Numbered from the stretch's first letter, positions 25,796-38,639 are shown. The stretch is DNA of 64,000 bases from Batillaria attramentaria (GCA_018292915.2 JACVVK020000092.1:442501-506500), one strand, 5' to 3'. Numbers and translations are program-made. The notes: generated by a model from the sequence alone, not told the origin.

Positions 25796-25849
<54 letters not shown>

Positions 25850-25888
25850 GGTACATCGAAGCACGACACACACGCACGCGCGCGCGCG

Positions 25889-25924
<36 letters not shown>
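25796..25924 (+). repeat. Compound (GT)n(GA)n...(CG)n(CA)n
   Basis: Includes a rare alternating CG stretch at about 25875-25897, a strong Z-DNA former. Confidence 0.97.
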
Positions 25925-25927
<3 letters not shown>

Positions 25928-26030
25928 AACAAAGTAAAAAAAAAAGAGTTTTTTCTCTCTTAGTTTTTATTCATCTCTGTATGGCAATTCATCAAAAACA
26001 TGTGAACGACAGTTTGTTTCAGAAAGAAAA

Positions 26031-26038
<8 letters not shown>

Positions 26039-26090
<52 letters not shown>
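26039..26090 (+). repeat. (GA)n ending in a G-run
   Basis: GA dinucleotides followed by a G homopolymer. Confidence 0.97.
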
Positions 26091-26096
<6 letters not shown>

Positions 26097-27062
26097 AATC
26101 GTACAGACAGACACTGGAACTACAACGTCATAAAATATGAATCGTCATTGGTAAAACATGATATGGATTGTCAGTGCATGGATGGAGGCCAGACTGCCAC
26201 TTCATCCTTCCAAAAAAGACAACAACTAGAAGAGTAATAGTGCTATCCACACAGAGTTACTGTCTCTACACGAAGCTGTGTCAACAAGTCATCCAGGGCG
26301 TTGGGTTTTTAACTTTTTTTTTTTTTTAAAGCATTTTCCACGAGTGAGTTGCACGCCTTCCCTTGCAGCGTAGAAAATAAAGGAGGCAGACATATACAAG
26401 TTGACTGACACCATACAAGCACTTCACAGTCTAACGTGGCTTAGGTCTCCATTAAAAAAAAAAATAAATAAAAAAATAACGCGCGTCGTGTGTATTTGGG
26501 AAGCCGAACTCTCTTTCAGAAAATAATAGGCAAAAATTTGGCAAATTAGCAAAAATTTCTCACAACAGAAAAATCCAACAAATGTGATGTAAAAGTAGTG
26601 GATACATGTGGGAATTGGATTCAGTTCATGCTCCTTTAGCTATTGAAGTTGGTTTTTGTTTTTGTTTTCACTTTGCCGCCGTTCATATTCAATTAGTCAG
26701 TAACAAAGCGAAAGGTCGCGTAGACTCCAAAGAGAATATCTAAATCAGTTAACACTAGCGTGAACGACTCTCGGTCTTTAGCTTAAAGCCATTACCTAGA
26801 CGACATGTTACAAATACAAAAAGAAAGAAACACTACGGGGTGTAACGGGTGTGAGAAGCGAAGCGGGCGGTAGGGGGGGGGGGGGGATTTCGTGGAGGGA
26901 ACACTGCCAGTACCATAGTCCGCCGCGATTTCAGATGTAGTTCATCCTTTCGCAAATCGCGGCAAAGCAGTGCGGCGGAGTTAGGCCCATACGTATGTAG
27001 AATGAAACAGCTGAATGTCACAGCGGTAAGTAAAAATCACCGCGAATACGTTATAGTACAGC

Positions 27063-27168
<106 letters not shown>

Positions 27169-28299
27169 ATCATCATCATGATAATTATTACGCATGCGCT
27201 AAAGAGACTACGACATAGTTAAAAAACAGCAACATCCGTGACATGAGATAAATGCAAAAAAAAAAAAAAGTATATACATACGATCACATACACAGTACAT
27301 GGTATTTCATCTCTGATAAAAAAAAGGGAAAAAAAGACAAAGAAACAGAAAAAGCCAATATCATTATGCATCGTATAGGGGGAGGGGTCCAAGTAAGCGA
27401 ATCCTGTCGCTCGCACATCTTTGGTTATTGGAAACAGTGTGTGTATGTTTGAGTTTAGGTCTAGAACTACCAGCACCAACATTATTAAAAAAACCAAAAA
27501 CACAAGGAAACCGCACATCAATCACTGTCACATCGCATCACATCACATAAGACTCTGGGCCATGAAACTGACATGGTTTGATTTGCCGTTTGTGAAGCAC
27601 GAAACACACACAATAACATAATAAACACCATGTCATCAGATCTGTCTTTCGTCATCATGGTTACCCTCAACTGGTTAAAACAAAAGGGGACATAAGTGCT
27701 TTTCGAATCCATGGCCCTTTTACAAAACGACGGTAAAATGTGAGTAGTAAACATTTGTTGAAGAGGGGGAGGGGGGGGGGGGCGTGGAGGGGGCCTGGGG
27801 GATAGGGGGGGAGGGGTAGGCGGACGAGAGAATGTGGTGGGGAGAGAGGGCAAGATGGTCAGCGGAAAAGGACGGTGAGTGGGTGGGTGGTGGTGAAGAA
27901 AGAGGACGCAAAAGGAAGGATTAGGAATACAAATTTGAAAAAAAAAAAAACCCAAAAAAACCCCTACAAAACAACAATTTTGAAAAATGCCTTCGAAAAA
28001 TAAGCCCCCAAAATCCTGTCTACTGGCGACAAGCGCCAAATCTCAGACGTTGTGACTTCCTTGCGCTGAGTAGAGGAATCGTGGAAGAAGAATTAGGTTC
28101 TCAGCTACTGACTCAACGCACAATATATTCACTCACCATAGCACTGAACAAATTACATTAAGAGGTCTAGCATTTCGAACGGACTGCTCATATACAATAA
28201 TTATAGACGTGTTTCACTACCTGCAATGTCAAACAAGAAATACGGAATAAGTGTGGACAAGAGAAAAAAGGAAAGAAAAGAAAAGCCCCCCCCCCCAAA

Positions 28300-28640
28300 A
28301 AAAAAACAACAACAACAACAAACAAACAAACAAAAAAATACAACCAAAAAAAACCAAACAAACCAAAAACAAAAAAATCAACAAAAAAACAAACAAACAA
28401 ACAAACAAAAAACCCCAACAAACAAACAAACAAACAAACAAACTACAAAAAAACCCCAAGAAAACAACAAGCAAACCCCAAACAAACAAACAAACAAACA
28501 AACAAACAAACTACAAAAAACCCAAAAAACAAAAAATTCAACAAAACAACAAAAAAACCTACCCCAAACAAACCTACCCAAAACCCCCGACCAACCCCAA
28601 CAACCAAACAAACCCCACAACAAAAAAATTCCCACAACCC
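28300..28640 (+). repeat. Degenerate (CAAA)n low-complexity block
   Basis: C/A-only DNA dominated by CAAA and AACCCC. The long open frames on both strands are composition artefacts. Confidence 0.9.
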
Positions 28641-30881
28641 TTCAAAAGATTAAAAGTTTGGTCGGATGGGTGAGGAACCTTTCTCAGTGATAATCGTCCG
28701 TTTTAAAATCAAAAACGAAATTTCACACAACGTACATTATACGGCAGAGTACAAAATGCAAATCGTATCGAATTCGAAACAGCCGACAAACACTAACATA
28801 AAAATTTGTAAATGTCACGTTTTGCGTCTCTTAGAAATATTGAAATTTACGTCAAGTTCGCGGATCACATCCCAGGGCACATAAAAAAAAAATATTGCAC
28901 TTGTATATCATATCGATTCGAAACGGTGCCAAATATCAAGTGCCAGCGCTCTGGAACGGTACGTACTAAAATGCACCTTGGAAGGACTTTCTGTCACAGT
29001 GTGCTGGGAACAGGATGGAGGGGCGGGGAGGTAGTTTAAACCTGTGGGTTGGTAGTGGACGGGGGCAAGGGGGGGGGGGCGGAGGACGGGGAGTGGGGTC
29101 TATGCTGGTGGGGGAGGGACATGGAAGAAGAGTGGGGGTGGGGGCACAAACAATTCAGGAAAACGCACTTATGGGAGAACAAAGAAGAATAATAACAATT
29201 ATAAAACAACAACAACAACAACAACAACACAAAAAAACCCTTCACTGTCTCAAAAGTGCAATTAATTGCAACTGTGCGTATTTCGTGTTAAAACTGTAAC
29301 AACTGCATTCAATGGACTATTCTCTATGCTACAGCTTTACACAAAAACAAATGTCAAAACAAGTTTTGTTTCAAAAAAATTATCTGGAAGCAGGGTACGG
29401 ATCAGGCAGCAGAAAAACATATCTTACGCACATGAGGAAGGGTTGGGGGACAGGGGAGGAAGTGTGTTCATTTCTGCTTTTGGTTCTAATCTCATTACCA
29501 TCTGCACCATGACGGAGAGTATACAGCCAAGTCTCTCCCCCTACCCCCCCCCCCTCCAAAATATTATAAAACTACCTAGTTATTAGCGAACCCAAGGACT
29601 CCACAAGCGGAGGGGGTGATAAAGGAAAGACACCACACGCGGAGGGAGTGAAACAGAAGAGCCACATAACTAAATCAAACTGCAATATCGCTAAAAGCCC
29701 AACATGACAAGGGGCAGACACTCCCCTAGGACCGACCGCATAGCCACCGGGAATCCAAATGATGAACGCTGGTGAGAAATTTGACACCTCATACTACCGT
29801 GGCCCCTAGACCTCTTAGATTATTTCTTCTTCGATGGACAGTGGATTTTGCCTGCTAATATTACAAGTATGAAAGCCAAGTTCTTTCGGGTATAGTAACG
29901 TTCGGTATTTGCGGTATTTCGGAATACACATGGCTTGGAAAACACTGAAAACACTTTTAATTTAAAGACATTTTCTCTCACAAAAGTGCAAATGGTTTAA
30001 ATTCTCGACGTTCAAAAAATATGTGCTCGATCTTAGTCAATCTTTCCATGGAAGTTTTATGCTGTTTATCTTGAACTTCACTGAATTTTAAGTTTCAGTT
30101 CGAAACTGTACTTTGTTGCCACTTGTTTTGATTTCTTAATTAAACAACAGCTATCAGAAAAGGTTCCGGGGGGGGGGGGGGGGGGGGGCAAAATCTACAG
30201 ATTTCCAAGAGTTGTAATTTGCCCAGAAAAATAATAAGGTGGAACTCATCAATACACAGAAGTCGGTTTTAAAAAAAAGCAAAAACAAAAACAAAAACAA
30301 AAAATTGAGGTAGAGGGTGGGAGGGGCAGGGGTGGGGGATGACTGTAGTTGAGCGCAGAAGACCAAAACATAACCAAGTGAGGGGATGAAAGGAGATGGC
30401 GGGGGTGGGGGGGGGGGCAGGGAGAGAAGACGAAGAAAGGGCATGAGAAGGAAGAGGTGAGGGGGTAGTGGTGGAGAAAGGGGGTGGGGGGGGATTGGGG
30501 GGGGGGGGGGCAATGTGAATGGTGTGAGGGTGCTGAATCGCACTGGTGCTTGAATCAGTGATCAATGTGTGTGCTTCGATCGATGTAGCGAGTGACTAAA
30601 ACTCACCCGCTCACGAGTATCGTGTCAGTAATATGAAGCGAATATCTACAATCCGCCTAAAAAAAAAAAAAAAAAAAAAGAAAAAAAGGCGAAACATAAA
30701 ATATTTCATGACACCAACAGACATCCACTCCGACAATAATCTACGAACACAAACAACAACAAAATCTTTGGGTTTCAATCAGGTATAGCACGTAATAAAA
30801 GAAGCACAGGCAAACATTGGATTCGGGGAAATATCATTAGGCAATCGCACGGTTTGAATTCAGCACCAACATACTACAAAG

Positions 30882-30882
<1 letters not shown>

Positions 30883-30941
<59 letters not shown>
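30883..30941 (+). repeat. (CA)n microsatellite
   Basis: Pure CA run. Confidence 0.98.
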
Positions 30942-31892
30942 TCGTAGGTGAATAACGCCAGGCTAGCTTACTCATCAATTTCATCAATACTTCTTTAGCG
31001 GGAAACTGTGCTGACTTACGTAATATGTAAATGAAGCCAGTTCATGTAAATGAAGTCAGTTCAGGCATCAACACCAATAGCGTTTCTCCCCACAAGTTTT
31101 TTTTTTTTTTTTTTAAGACGGGACGGTAGTTCACATCAGTGTATGTCTAACAAAGTTCACTACGGACACTGAGACACAACACAGAATGTTCATGTCTATG
31201 AACATTCACAGCATGAACAGTAATATCCTCACTCAAAAGGGCTAATTTTCGATAGCGCACGATTTTTCTTTCAAAAAAAACAAAACAAAAAGAAAAAAAC
31301 CACACACATTAAAAACTGTAGAACAAAACAACAGATGATCATTCGCGTTAGATAAAACTACTCAACGTCTGATGTGATCGCGAGATGGACAATAAACCCG
31401 TCCTTCACATCGCAATATCAAAATATAACAACCACATTGAAAAAAAAAAAAGCGTCACATCTGTCAAACTTGTGGAAGTCTCGGGACATATATAAATTTT
31501 TCGCCATCTTAAAGTGAATCACAATACACGCAGGGTTTCAAATCCGTGTCGGGTGTCAGTCCTAAACAGATTCAGTTTTCAAAATGTCCTATTACTTTCC
31601 TACCAAAGCATACGCATGTCCTATCACTTGTGCGCCAGAGCGGACAAAATTCAGGCCAAATTAATGTCCTGTATCTTCACGGTCAGACAGGACATTCGTC
31701 CTGTTACCATTCCCACGATTATGAAGCCCTATGCACGCACAAAGTTACAAGACCTAAAATAAATACAAACTGAACTGTGAATTCCGTGTGAACAAAATAC
31801 CGTGAATTCCGTGTGAACAAAATGCAGTGCTTTGGAAGTTGTTTTCTCTATTGCGAAAAAAAAAAAAAAAAAAAAAAAAAATCAGCATCAGA

Positions 31893-31930
<38 letters not shown>

Positions 31931-32219
31931 CTGGATTGAAATTTTTCATCAGGTAGAATTTCGTGCTGCGATCGAAGCCGAGAAATTAACAACACTGAAC
32001 CAGGATGGTGATCGACGGAGCTGCGGTAACACCTCCTCCCACAAATACGGCCGGTTTGGGAGATTCGAGTCCCGTTTGGGGCATCATCGCCTTTTCAACA
32101 TCCGGTACGTAGCACATGTACCGCTCATTCGGGTTCAGCTCGTGGTGCTGAGAAAACCGGCTAAAATTCACATTATAAGGTATATCTAGAGCATCATACA
32201 GCATTGAGTGCTTGTTATT

Positions 32220-32422
32220 AGTGAGATTTAGTAGGACTTCGTACGGAGGACTTCGCTGAGCAGCGTAACCCATTTACATGTAAATGAGGCTCACACGGCA
32301 GAGGCCGCGAGCTGCTAACGCGCTGCGATTGGCTAATGGCACCCGTAACGTGCCTAATTTACATGCAAATAGGTTACGCTGCTCAGCGAAGTCCTCCGTA
32401 CGAAATCCTACTAAATCTCACT
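32220..32422. mobile_element. Inverted-repeat MITE of about 200 bp
   Basis: Terminal inverted repeats of about 65-70 bp begin AGTGAGATTTAGTAGGA and include GCTGAGCAGCGTAACC. They surround a unique centre of about 60-70 bp. No open frame. Confidence 0.75.
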
Positions 32423-32830
32423 ACTTTTTAGGCCCTTCTTACAGTTACTCCACCAAAACGAAATTTAACACATGAAAGTGAGCAACGCGCGTGTAGCGAA
32501 ATTTCATATTCCTACCCAGCTCCCTTTCACACGTAATGGATATACAGAGTCTTATGACACACATGACGTTTAAACGGAAACTGACGACTCCCTGAAATTG
32601 GCGACCCTTGAAACTGATGACTCTTGAAACTGATCAGAAGACTCCAGAAACTGATGACTAATCGAACAGCAGATTGATTGACTTGTCGATCGGCAGGCAG
32701 ACTGGACTTTTTGATGACATTTATGCAGATTAACGGCAAACTACAACATTTCATCTTTAAAAAGGGGAGAAATACAAAGGCATACACAGCGCGTATTTGT
32801 TAGTACCAAGGACTTTTCTCTTTCCTTTTA

Positions 32831-33258
32831 TACAGCCTTCCCAAAAAGTTAAGGACCACTTGCAAATATCATTCAACTTTTGTCGTGGTGGCATGCTGGT
32901 GTAGTGCTGAACATCGCTGAAACGGCGGCTTATGTAGGCAAACAAATGAGCACAGTTCATAACCAGGGATGCAATCTTTGACCTGCATCTCATTTTTGCC
33001 GTGCAGAAAGCCCCAGGTATCGCTCACTGAACACTGAAACTCGGTCTAGTTTTGCCGAAATTGCAGATTTTCAAACGCGCCAAGCATGCTGTGTGACGCG
33101 CACGTGCCATCCACACAGTGGTCGCCATGTTCACTAACTACCCCTTAACCTTGCTACCGAATTTTACGGGAAAAATCTTACTCGTTTATTTTTTTCTGAT
33201 TTATTGAAACTGTCACCCATTATGTTGACTGGTCCTTAACTTTTTTGTGAAGACTGTA
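32831..33258. mobile_element. Tc1/mariner-type MITE with TA duplication
   Basis: The left end (32833 on, CAGCCTTCCCAAAAAGTT then AAGGACCA) pairs with the right end (TGGTCCTTAACTTTTTTGTG to CTG at 33256), about 27 bp with a few mismatches. TA dinucleotides flank it at 32831-32832 and 33257-33258. The 424-bp interior has no transposase frame. Confidence 0.75.
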
Positions 33259-33519
33259 CTTTATTATTGCCTACTCGATATGTAAACCCTGGGTTCTGTA
33301 TAAAAAACGGAAACTCCCGTGTATCTTAATCCTTAACAACGATAGTTTTTTTTTAAAAAGCTAAATAAACCAACAAGCAAATTTGTTTTTAAAAGAAAAA
33401 ACAAAAACAAAAACTTGTAGGGGATTAGTGGGATTTTCTTTTTCAGTACGTACGACAGCGGTTAACACGAAACAGAGAAACGGGCTCTTAGCCTGAAACA
33501 CCGCTATTCAGTTCGCAAC

Positions 33520-33601
33520 TCAGCCCGAAAAAAATCCAACTCAAACTTGAGGTGGCCTGCATGCTGCGCACCAGAGAGCATGTGATTTTTCGCTGGGCTG
33601 A
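33520..33601. mobile_element. MITE family M2, copy 4
   Basis: TCAGCCCGAAAAAAATCC at the left and TTTTTCGCTGGGCTGA at the right, with GAGGTGGCCTGCATGCTGCG inside. Confidence 0.65.
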
Positions 33602-33751
33602 GCCCTGAACTGTACTGGTTCACAGCAAAGTGAGCACGTTAGACACGCGGTAATAATCACACGTAGAGCGCGTATTTCTTTATGCCTGTGTTGATAAATC
33701 ACATCATTATATTCTGCGAGGAAAATGGCATTGTCTGGATTATTGTGATAA

Positions 33752-33753
<2 letters not shown>

Positions 33754-33826
<73 letters not shown>
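33754..33826 (+). repeat. (CA)n microsatellite
   Basis: Pure CA run. Confidence 0.98.
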
Positions 33827-33827
<1 letters not shown>

Positions 33828-34049
33828 AAGCCAGGAGACGTGTTTGTAAATTCAAAAACTACGTACGCATCATTGTAAAATGGGAAGAATCTTTCTTGCC
33901 AGTTCGAATTAGGGGGGGTGGAAAGCAGCAACAATTATTGAAAGAATTACAATTTAAAAACAAACTTACACCCCTCCCACCCCCCCCCCCCCCCCCCCAA
34001 AAAAAAAAAAAATAAAAAAAAAATGCGGCTCTGAAAAAATACAAGCTAC

Positions 34050-34966
34050 TGAGACACTATACAGCGTTCTAAAACAAAAACAACAGACAGACAAAACGCA
34101 CCAACAACTAAAAGATAAGACAAAGTCAACAACAGAAAAAAAAACAACACCCTAAAACATTTGAGGCTAACAACATGACAGGATTTTGCGATCATAATTA
34201 CAATGTATGCTGCACGAGTCCTCTCAGACGAGTCTACAGTCACATCTAATTTACATAACATGTATCGTACCATGGCATTAATTAACGCTTGAGAGCTGGG
34301 CGAATGGCAGTTGACGTCACAGACCTGTTTTGTACGCAGGTCGGGTCGGGTCAGATGCCTGAAATTGACACGGCAAGACAAAACAAATATGAGAGAAGGT
34401 TCACTCCGCTTCCGGGCTACGAACGCACCGACCAAGCACAGAATTTTGGTAAAGTTTCCTTTTTTTTTTTTTTAATCGTCAGTCACATGGTCACTCCAAG
34501 CAACAGCTTTGAGATGAGATGCGTGAAGACTTGTGAAGAGTTTCACACACACACACGAACTGTGCCGTGTCACAAACGTGACACGCGTCGTGTTACACAC
34601 GGGGCACGCTGTCATGTCACACTAACACACATATGTCATGTCACTCGCAGCCTTTGTCATGATCATATCAACGTTCGGCGATCCTCGTCACGTCATGCAC
34701 TGTGCCGATACCACCATGTGCCACCGTCACGTGCGCGGAGCTGCGTCATGTCATGAGCGATGCGTCATGTCAGGTGCGTCACATCAAGACAGTGACGAAC
34801 AGTTATCTTCGCAGGAACAAAACTTAATAACACACATCTCCGAGCGGTGACGCACTGCTCTTCAAGAGAGAGAGAGAAAAAAAGAGTACATTATATATAA
34901 TATATATATAGATCCGTGTCATGTAAAGCTTCACCATCCTGAATCTTGGAAAGAAAGAATCTCATT
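34050..34966. other. DNA just downstream of Six1/2, possible 3' UTR
   Basis: Immediately 3' of the stop codon in gene orientation. Rich in GTCAC, ATGTCA and CACGTCA motifs between 34560 and 34800. An AT-dinucleotide run lies at 34892-34911. The transcript end is not identifiable. Confidence 0.4.
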
Positions 34967-35315
34967 TCATAAGGACTGATACTCGGATAGCATCTGCCCC
35001 ACGTCCCCGGCGGACCCATTCGAGACTCCTCCCATGGGCCCCAGCCCCTGGGGATGGCCCCCGTGACCCTGGGGCCCCATCAGGCTGTGCGGGAAAGAGG
35101 CGGCGCCTTGTGCCCCCTGCGCCATCGCGGACGCCGCCTTCTGCATCTCGGTGTAGACGGAGGGGTGGGGGATGGGGCCCGGGGGTGTGTCCTCCAGCTT
35201 GGTCTGGCCGTTGAGGGAGTCCGGGGACTTCTCCTGCTTGATGTCTGTGGTCGGCGACATGGAGTCCTGTTGTCCGGGTAAAGTTGTCCCCCCTGGTCCG
35301 CCGGGGCCTGTCTCT
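34967..35315 (-). CDS. Six1/2: Six1/2 homeobox protein, C-terminal exon
   Basis: Encodes the last base of the split Arg codon, then 115 residues and a TGA stop at 34969-34967. The acceptor is TGCAG at 35320-35316. Joining gives KER-ETGPGGPGG in frame, as expected just after the homeodomain of Six1/2 proteins. The tail is rich in Gly, Pro, Gln and Ser. It contains an IKQEKSP segment resembling a SUMO or phospho-dependent motif (inference only) and ends MLSEYQSL. The tail resembles vertebrate SIX1/2 C-termini little, which is normal because this region evolves fast. The tandem AGAG at the exon start offers a second AG two bases on, but only the first keeps the frame. No AATAAA is evident just downstream; an ATTAAA on the minus strand at 34476-34471 is a weak poly(A) signal candidate because it lies beside an A-run. 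Confidence 0.9.
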
Positions 35316-35330
35316 CTGCAACATGCCCAA

Positions 35331-35348
35331 AGGTCAAGGTCAAGGTCA
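35331..35348 (+). promoter_or_regulatory. Three abutting AGGTCA hexamers beside the exon acceptor
   Basis: AGGTCA occurs three times without spacing (35331, 35337, 35343), a tandem DR0. On the minus strand these read as TGACCT repeats and form the pyrimidine-rich stretch before the C-terminal exon. Dual use is speculation. Confidence 0.35.
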
Positions 35349-35625
35349 TTCGGACACAGATCTATAACTGCATATTCAGTCAAGTGCACAAGACGATAAA
35401 AATAAAAAATAAAAATACTACAGCTGAATTTGTCGAGAGAAAGGCCACATACTGCAGGCAAACGAAACAATGTGAACTATACAAACAAACAAAACTAAGG
35501 CAAATCTAAATTTTCCAACATGAACACACATAAAACAGATCCAGATGTCGCAAGCTCAAAATCACCACAGACCGTATTCACACGTAATTATTTCCCACGG
35601 GCTAAATGTAATAGCATGGTGACGG

Positions 35626-35806
35626 CGAGTGAGTGAGTGAGTGAGTGAGTGGGAGTTTTACGTCCTTTTCCACCACGAATAGGTGACATCAAAGACGGGG
35701 CAACGAGAAAAAGGCCAGCACTAATATGTGGTCCCAGCAGGGAATCGAACTCACGACCCGAGCACTGGGAGTCCAACGCTCTACCATTCGGCTATACCAG
35801 CTCCCC
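35626..35806 (-). mobile_element. SINE-A copy in the Six1/2 intron, full length
   Basis: Starts in a (GAGT)n run and ends at the head AGCTCCCC. A 12-bp duplication GCATGGTGACGG lies at 35614-35625 and 35807-35818. It sits only about 300 bp from the C-terminal exon. Confidence 0.9.
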
Positions 35807-36187
35807 GCATGGTGACGGACATAAAAGATATCCAAAAGCCACCGACTATATAACATGCATTTAGCTGCTAAAAAAAGATATCCCAACAGTTTTCACGATT
35901 TCACGCCATACTGGTTTTAATAAATGGCCATCGAGCAAAACCTTGGAGCTGTCTTCAAAATTATCTTTCCACGCAACCTTCTGCAGAAGCCGTCTTTTAT
36001 ACTTTTATGACAGGGCTGTCTTTCCTTCGCCACGGAAAATCTGTTATACGCGCGTTCCTCAGATAAGCAGGAAAACAAATTTTCCAGCCAGTCAGCTATC
36101 GGTAGCATCACGCAGTAGGGCCCACACAACAAAAATAATATCCATCCGCTAAGAAAATACACCCTCATGGAAACAGGGGGTTTGCAG

Positions 36188-36191
36188 AGCG

Positions 36192-36263
<72 letters not shown>

Positions 36264-36384
36264 GCAGAGATCATGTGATAAAAGGCATAACGTTTTAAGC
36301 CATACATATTTCAGCGAGCCTCGGAAATTTCTATATCTGCATTTCCAAGGGAAAGATCGTGCAGAACAGTGCATTTTTCGTACA

Positions 36385-36448
<64 letters not shown>
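36188..36448 (+). repeat. Two long (GA)n tracts
   Basis: GA runs at 36188-36261 and 36388-36448, the second ending in a G-run, separated by 126 bp of unique DNA. Confidence 0.97.
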
Positions 36449-36456
<8 letters not shown>

Positions 36457-36637
36457 GGTACGGTAGGCAGGCAGACAGACAAACTGACTAGCTTTATTTT
36501 ACAAGGAAAATAGTTTTTCTGGAACACGTACGTGCACGTTGCAAACCTGCCCTTACGCCTACGCCGTGTACAAAATAAGCCATAAGTACATCAACACAAA
36601 AGTGAAAAGAATAAGTAGTTGTGCAATCAAAATGTCC

Positions 36638-36759
<122 letters not shown>

Positions 36760-37011
36760 AGGGCAGGAGGAGAGAGTCCCCTCACGACAGGACAAGAAGA
36801 CCGATGTATCATCACCAGCCACAGAGATTCACGCTTTCAATCATGACAAAGAGAGCGGCCATTCGTCACTGTCTCCTGGTCTTCCGCCTAAAACCAACTT
36901 CCAGGATTTCTTGGGACAGGCATCTCTAGAACTCTGCCTTGCCAAGCCCTGTGGCCGTGTGCAGTCACTAGAACTCTATCAGCCATAATGGATACACGGG
37001 GGTTAAACACA

Positions 37012-37162
37012 ACGGACGAGCGTTTCTTCCGGTGCATGCCGCTTCAGAATCATAGCCACCTTATTTGGGCGTTTTTCCACGCCGTAGCACATACAGCCCC
37101 TTCCAAATTAAAAAATTCACTGCACCGGAAAACGCTTTAGGATTTCAGGTTGTCGGTTAGAA
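37012..37162 (+). mobile_element. Repeat family M4, copy 3
   Basis: CACGGGGGTTAAACACAACG at the start and GCACCGGAAAACGCTTTAGG near the end. A further inverted piece follows at 37510-37620 beyond an inserted MITE. Confidence 0.5.
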
Positions 37163-37190
37163 AGAATGGTACCGTTGAAGAAAACGACCA

Positions 37191-37472
37191 GGGCCCATAG
37201 GTAAAACTTGAGGTTAATTTATCCCACGGCTACGGGCCTAACCCAGACTAGGACAAAAGAAACCCCAAAACAAAATTAAATTAAAAAAAAAAAGGAAGCA
37301 AAGAAAGAAAGACAAAAATCCTTCTATAACGGCATAGACACCTTGCTGGAATGGACCCGCTTCCTGATTTAAAACAAAAAACAACAAAATTTAACCCTAG
37401 AGCTAGTCTAGTTTGAAGTTAGACTCTAACCCGGGGCTAAACTCCCTAACTCCGACTTTTACATGCTGGCCC
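37191..37472 (+). mobile_element. MITE family M1, copy 4 (in Six1/2 intron)
   Basis: 282-bp copy with ends GGGCCCATAGGTAAAAC and TTTTACATGCTGGCCC. It lies between two inverted pieces of another repeat (family M4, 37012-37162 and 37510-37620) and probably inserted into it. Confidence 0.75.
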
Positions 37473-37509
37473 TGTACTAATAAAGTTACTACAGTCTAAA
37501 GGTGTGTAC

Positions 37510-37620
37510 AAATTATGCTCAAATTTCAAAATAACGGCATTCGCTGCGAGTACTCGTCGTCGAAACGTTTGAAGCGACAGGGCACCGGAATAAAGCCCGT
37601 CCATTTTGTTTACCCCCCTT
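37510..37620 (-). mobile_element. Repeat family M4, copy 4 (partial)
   Basis: GTCCATTTTGTTTACCCCCC is the reverse complement of the M4 left end, and GGGCACCGGAATAA sits just inside it. MITE M1 copy 4 separates it from the piece at 37012-37162. Confidence 0.4.
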
Positions 37621-38304
37621 CGTGTAATATGAGGAAGGTGGTCAGAAATTTGCTTGTCTGTCCATGCGGTTAGCTGGCTGATGGATTTTTAGCGTGTTCG
37701 ATAACCCTGTCTCTCTCTTTATTCGCCCTATGACCCAGTCCGCTCCCTCAAATGCGTGACGGCGATCAGGAAAAAGGGCCTAAGTGTAATGGATCTCTCA
37801 GGCTTTTAGGTTCCTTTTCTTCGAAGATGACAGCGATCTAGACCTTTCGTTCTGGTGACGCAAACGCCACCCCGCCTCGTTCTCTCGAAATATATCTCTG
37901 AAATAGGATACCTGAAAGTGACACATCCATAATTTAGCGAAATGGGCTCATTTTCTCGGTACCGTTTAATGAAACAAGCACAGAGCGCTTTGTTTCGCGG
38001 ATGCACCGGTTAATACGCGCAGTCGCACTCAAAAAAAAAAAAAAAAAAAAATCCCTAGACATGTCGATGAACAGAAGCAGCGATATAGAGTTACATCCAC
38101 ACTTGAAAATTGAACTCACAAGTCATTCCTCACAGACTAACAAATAGTTCCAAAGTTCCACTTCGACACACGCGCGGTCACAGCCTCTCACAAGCTTGGC
38201 ACTGAGCCAACAGGAGGCTAAACGCAAAGCGAAAAGCGAGGCGTCTGCTATTATATGGTGTTGTATGTCACCCGCTGGTTGGTACGGCCAGCAGAAGTTC
38301 ACAG

Positions 38305-38548
38305 CTCTACTTCTAATAATAATATATAATAATGTCATTAATATAGGCGCTTTGTCCCAACTATTTGGCTCAAAGCGTCGCGAGCTAAACCCAACACGCA
38401 CGCTCACGTGGATCACACGCATTCTCTCACACAGTGGACATGAACACATTACAATCACGTGGTGCGAAGGGCCAGCTCAGCAATTCAAGTTTCGAAATTT
38501 TAGAATTGCATTTATTTTTGAATTGAGTGGGCTGAACATTTCCAAAGC
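38305..38548 (-). mobile_element. SINE-B copy, 5'-truncated
   Basis: Inverted: (ATT)n-like tail, GGCGCTTTGTCCC, then CACGTGGATCACACGCATTC and TGGGCTGAACATTTCC. Confidence 0.8.
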
Positions 38549-38639
38549 AGACAGATGGACTATCTGTGAAGTCTTTCCAGTGCCCCGTCTTTGAAGTTAC
38601 CATAACGTCTGAACTGAAGACGTTACAGGTACTATTACT

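Noticed and set aside
28226..28690. 154-codon Lys/Asn/Gln-rich open frame
   Set aside because: Composition artefact of CAAA-rich low-complexity DNA.
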